From Colletes latitarsis (lineage: Eukaryota > Arthropoda > Insecta > Hymenoptera > Colletidae), in the NCBI RefSeq assembly GCF_051014445.1, contig NW_027488366.1, forward strand, positions 12,418,001-12,482,000: a DNA stretch of 64,000 bases. The letters are read 5' to 3'. The notes under the pieces are model-generated. The model had not been told where the DNA came from. It searched no databases and was given only the letters and a program-made list of their open reading frames with translations. This document shows, one piece after another, positions 62,810 through 64,000 of this stretch (its first letter is position 1; each line of letters opens with the position of its first letter). The translations under genes were made by a program, and so were the position numbers.

Positions 62810-64000
62810 TCAATTAAACCTGATCTTGATAAATATTTTAGAGGATGACGCATGTTAGGTCTGGGTTAGGTCTAGGATTTGCCCTCATCAGGCTCATACT
62901 TTCGCATATTTCTCATACTTCATGGCTAGATCCTGGGCTGTTTCTGGATTGTATCACGTAGTAATGTGGTACCACGCTGAAACAGTCAATTAAACCTGGT
63001 TTCGATCAATATTTTAGAGGATAACGCAAGTTAGGTCTGGCATAGGTCTGGGATTCGCCCTCATCAGACTCATACTTTCGCGTTTTTCACATACTTGTTG
63101 AACTGATCCTGGGCTTTTTCTGGTTTGGATCACGTAGTAATGTGGTACCACACTGAAACAGTCAATTAAACCTGGTTTCCATCAATATCTTAGAGGACAA
63201 CGCAAGTTAGGTCTGGGTTAGGTCTAGGATTTGCCCTCATCAGGCTCATACTTTCGCATATTTCTCATACTTCATGGCTGGATGCTGGGCTATTTCTGGA
63301 TTGGATCACGTAGTAATGTGGTACCACACTGAAACAGTCGATTAAACAAGGTTTCGATCAATATTTTTGAGGATAACGCAACATAAGTCTGGGATAGGTC
63401 TGGGATTTTACCTCATCAGACTCATACTTTCGCGTTTTTCACATACTTGTTGAACAGATCCTGGGTTTCTTCTGGTTTGGATCACGTAGTAGTGCGGTAC
63501 CACACTGAAACAGTCCATTAAACCTGCTTGCGATCAATATTTTAGAGGATAACGCATGTTAGGACCGTGTTAGGTCTAGGATTTGCCCTCATCAGGCTCA
63601 TTCTTTCGCATACTTCTCAAACTTGATGGCTAGATCCTGGGCTTTTTCTGGATTGCATCACGTAGTAATGTGGTACCACACTGAAACATTCAATTAAACC
63701 TGGTCTTGATAAATATTTTAGAGGATAACGCATTTTAGGTCTGGGTTAGGTCTAGGATTTGCCCTCATCAGGCTCATACTTTCGCATATTTCTCATACTT
63801 CATGGCTAGATCCTGGGCTTTTTCTGGATTGCATCACGTAGTAATGAAGTACAACACTGAAACAGTCAATTAAACCTGGTTTCCATCAATATCTTAGAGG
63901 ACAACGCAAGTTAGGTCTGGGATAGGTCTTGGACTTGCCCTCATCAGGCTCATACTTTCGCGTTTTTCACATACTTGTTGAACAGATCCTGGGTTTTTTC

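Larger units (their letters stand above)
45451..64000 (+). repeat. 176-bp satellite array, block 3 (about 105 monomers)
   Basis: The satellite continues in the same orientation. Landmarks at 45517 and 63833 are 104 monomers apart with a drift of +12 bp. The first monomers (GTGCGGTACCAC, AACCTGTTTGCGATCAATA, ATTTGAGAGG) resemble 41150-41400, which is 8 monomers earlier once copy B is removed. The GAAGTACAAC subtype lacking the dyad is frequent here. No gene or unrelated sequence was seen up to the end of the window, which stops inside a monomer. Confidence 0.97.

Noticed and set aside
2164..62853. Recurrent minus-strand frames of 63-92 codons beginning MRYPLKYLSRPG or MNYSLKYLSRPG
   Set aside because: They arise once per favourable monomer because 176 bp is not a multiple of 3 and the frame runs just over one monomer. 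They track monomer subtype, have no recognisable domain and no flanking gene signals.
1..64000. CENP-B-box-like match around TTTCGATCAATATTTT
   Set aside because: TTCG and the spaced A fit, but the required CGGG half is absent, so it does not meet the box consensus.
1..64000. CRISPR array
   Set aside because: The repeats are contiguous 176-bp monomers without unique spacers, and there are no cas genes.

Overview
The window is one long tandem-repeat (satellite) array from a eukaryotic genome, interrupted by two insertions of the same GC-rich non-LTR retrotransposon family. I see no host gene, tRNA, rRNA or CRISPR array. About 59.6 kb of the 64 kb is a satellite with a monomer of about 176 bp (roughly 339 monomers). 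Nearly all monomers are head to tail in one orientation and stay in phase from end to end. An arthropod, probably an insect, is the best guess. The retrotransposon reverse transcriptase looks like the R1 clade, which is mainly an arthropod lineage, and each monomer carries degenerate TTAGG-like words, the arthropod telomere unit. The species cannot be named from the sequence. The array size, the near-nucleosomal monomer length and the higher-order duplications suggest centromeric or pericentromeric heterochromatin (inference).

Layout: 1-17521 satellite block 1, with a near-identical 2,991-bp tandem duplication at about 3982-9963; 17522-18921 retrotransposon copy A (+ strand, strongly 5'-truncated, 3' UTR and pure A37 tail, 16-bp target-site duplication); 18922-42506 satellite block 2, with a duplication of about 7.0 kb (25251/32270) and a nested 1,935-bp duplication (37363/39298); 42507-45450 retrotransposon copy B (- strand, 5'-truncated but with an intact reverse transcriptase reading frame, A29 tail, 13-16-bp target-site duplication); 45451-64000 satellite block 3, with 1,233-bp, 705-bp and about 4-kb duplications.

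Both insertions are validated by the array itself. Removing each element plus one copy of its target duplication restores exactly 176 bp between landmarks in the flanking monomers. A paralogous, uninterrupted copy of the copy-A insertion region lies at 24384-25258, with the empty site at 24894-24909. The two copies are about 98% identical in protein, have 3' UTRs of the same length (516 bp) and keep uninterrupted A tails, so the family was active recently. Neither copy keeps ORF1 or the endonuclease domain, so neither is autonomous.

Points worth a second look: the two insertions share a possible nick motif in the satellite although they lie in opposite orientations; a two-fold-symmetric site in most monomers keeps its arms while its centre varies, and one monomer subtype lacks it; the retrotransposon RNA is rich in perfect hairpins, including a 16-bp inverted repeat over the catalytic aspartate codon of the reverse transcriptase; and the array shows a mosaic history of segmental duplication.
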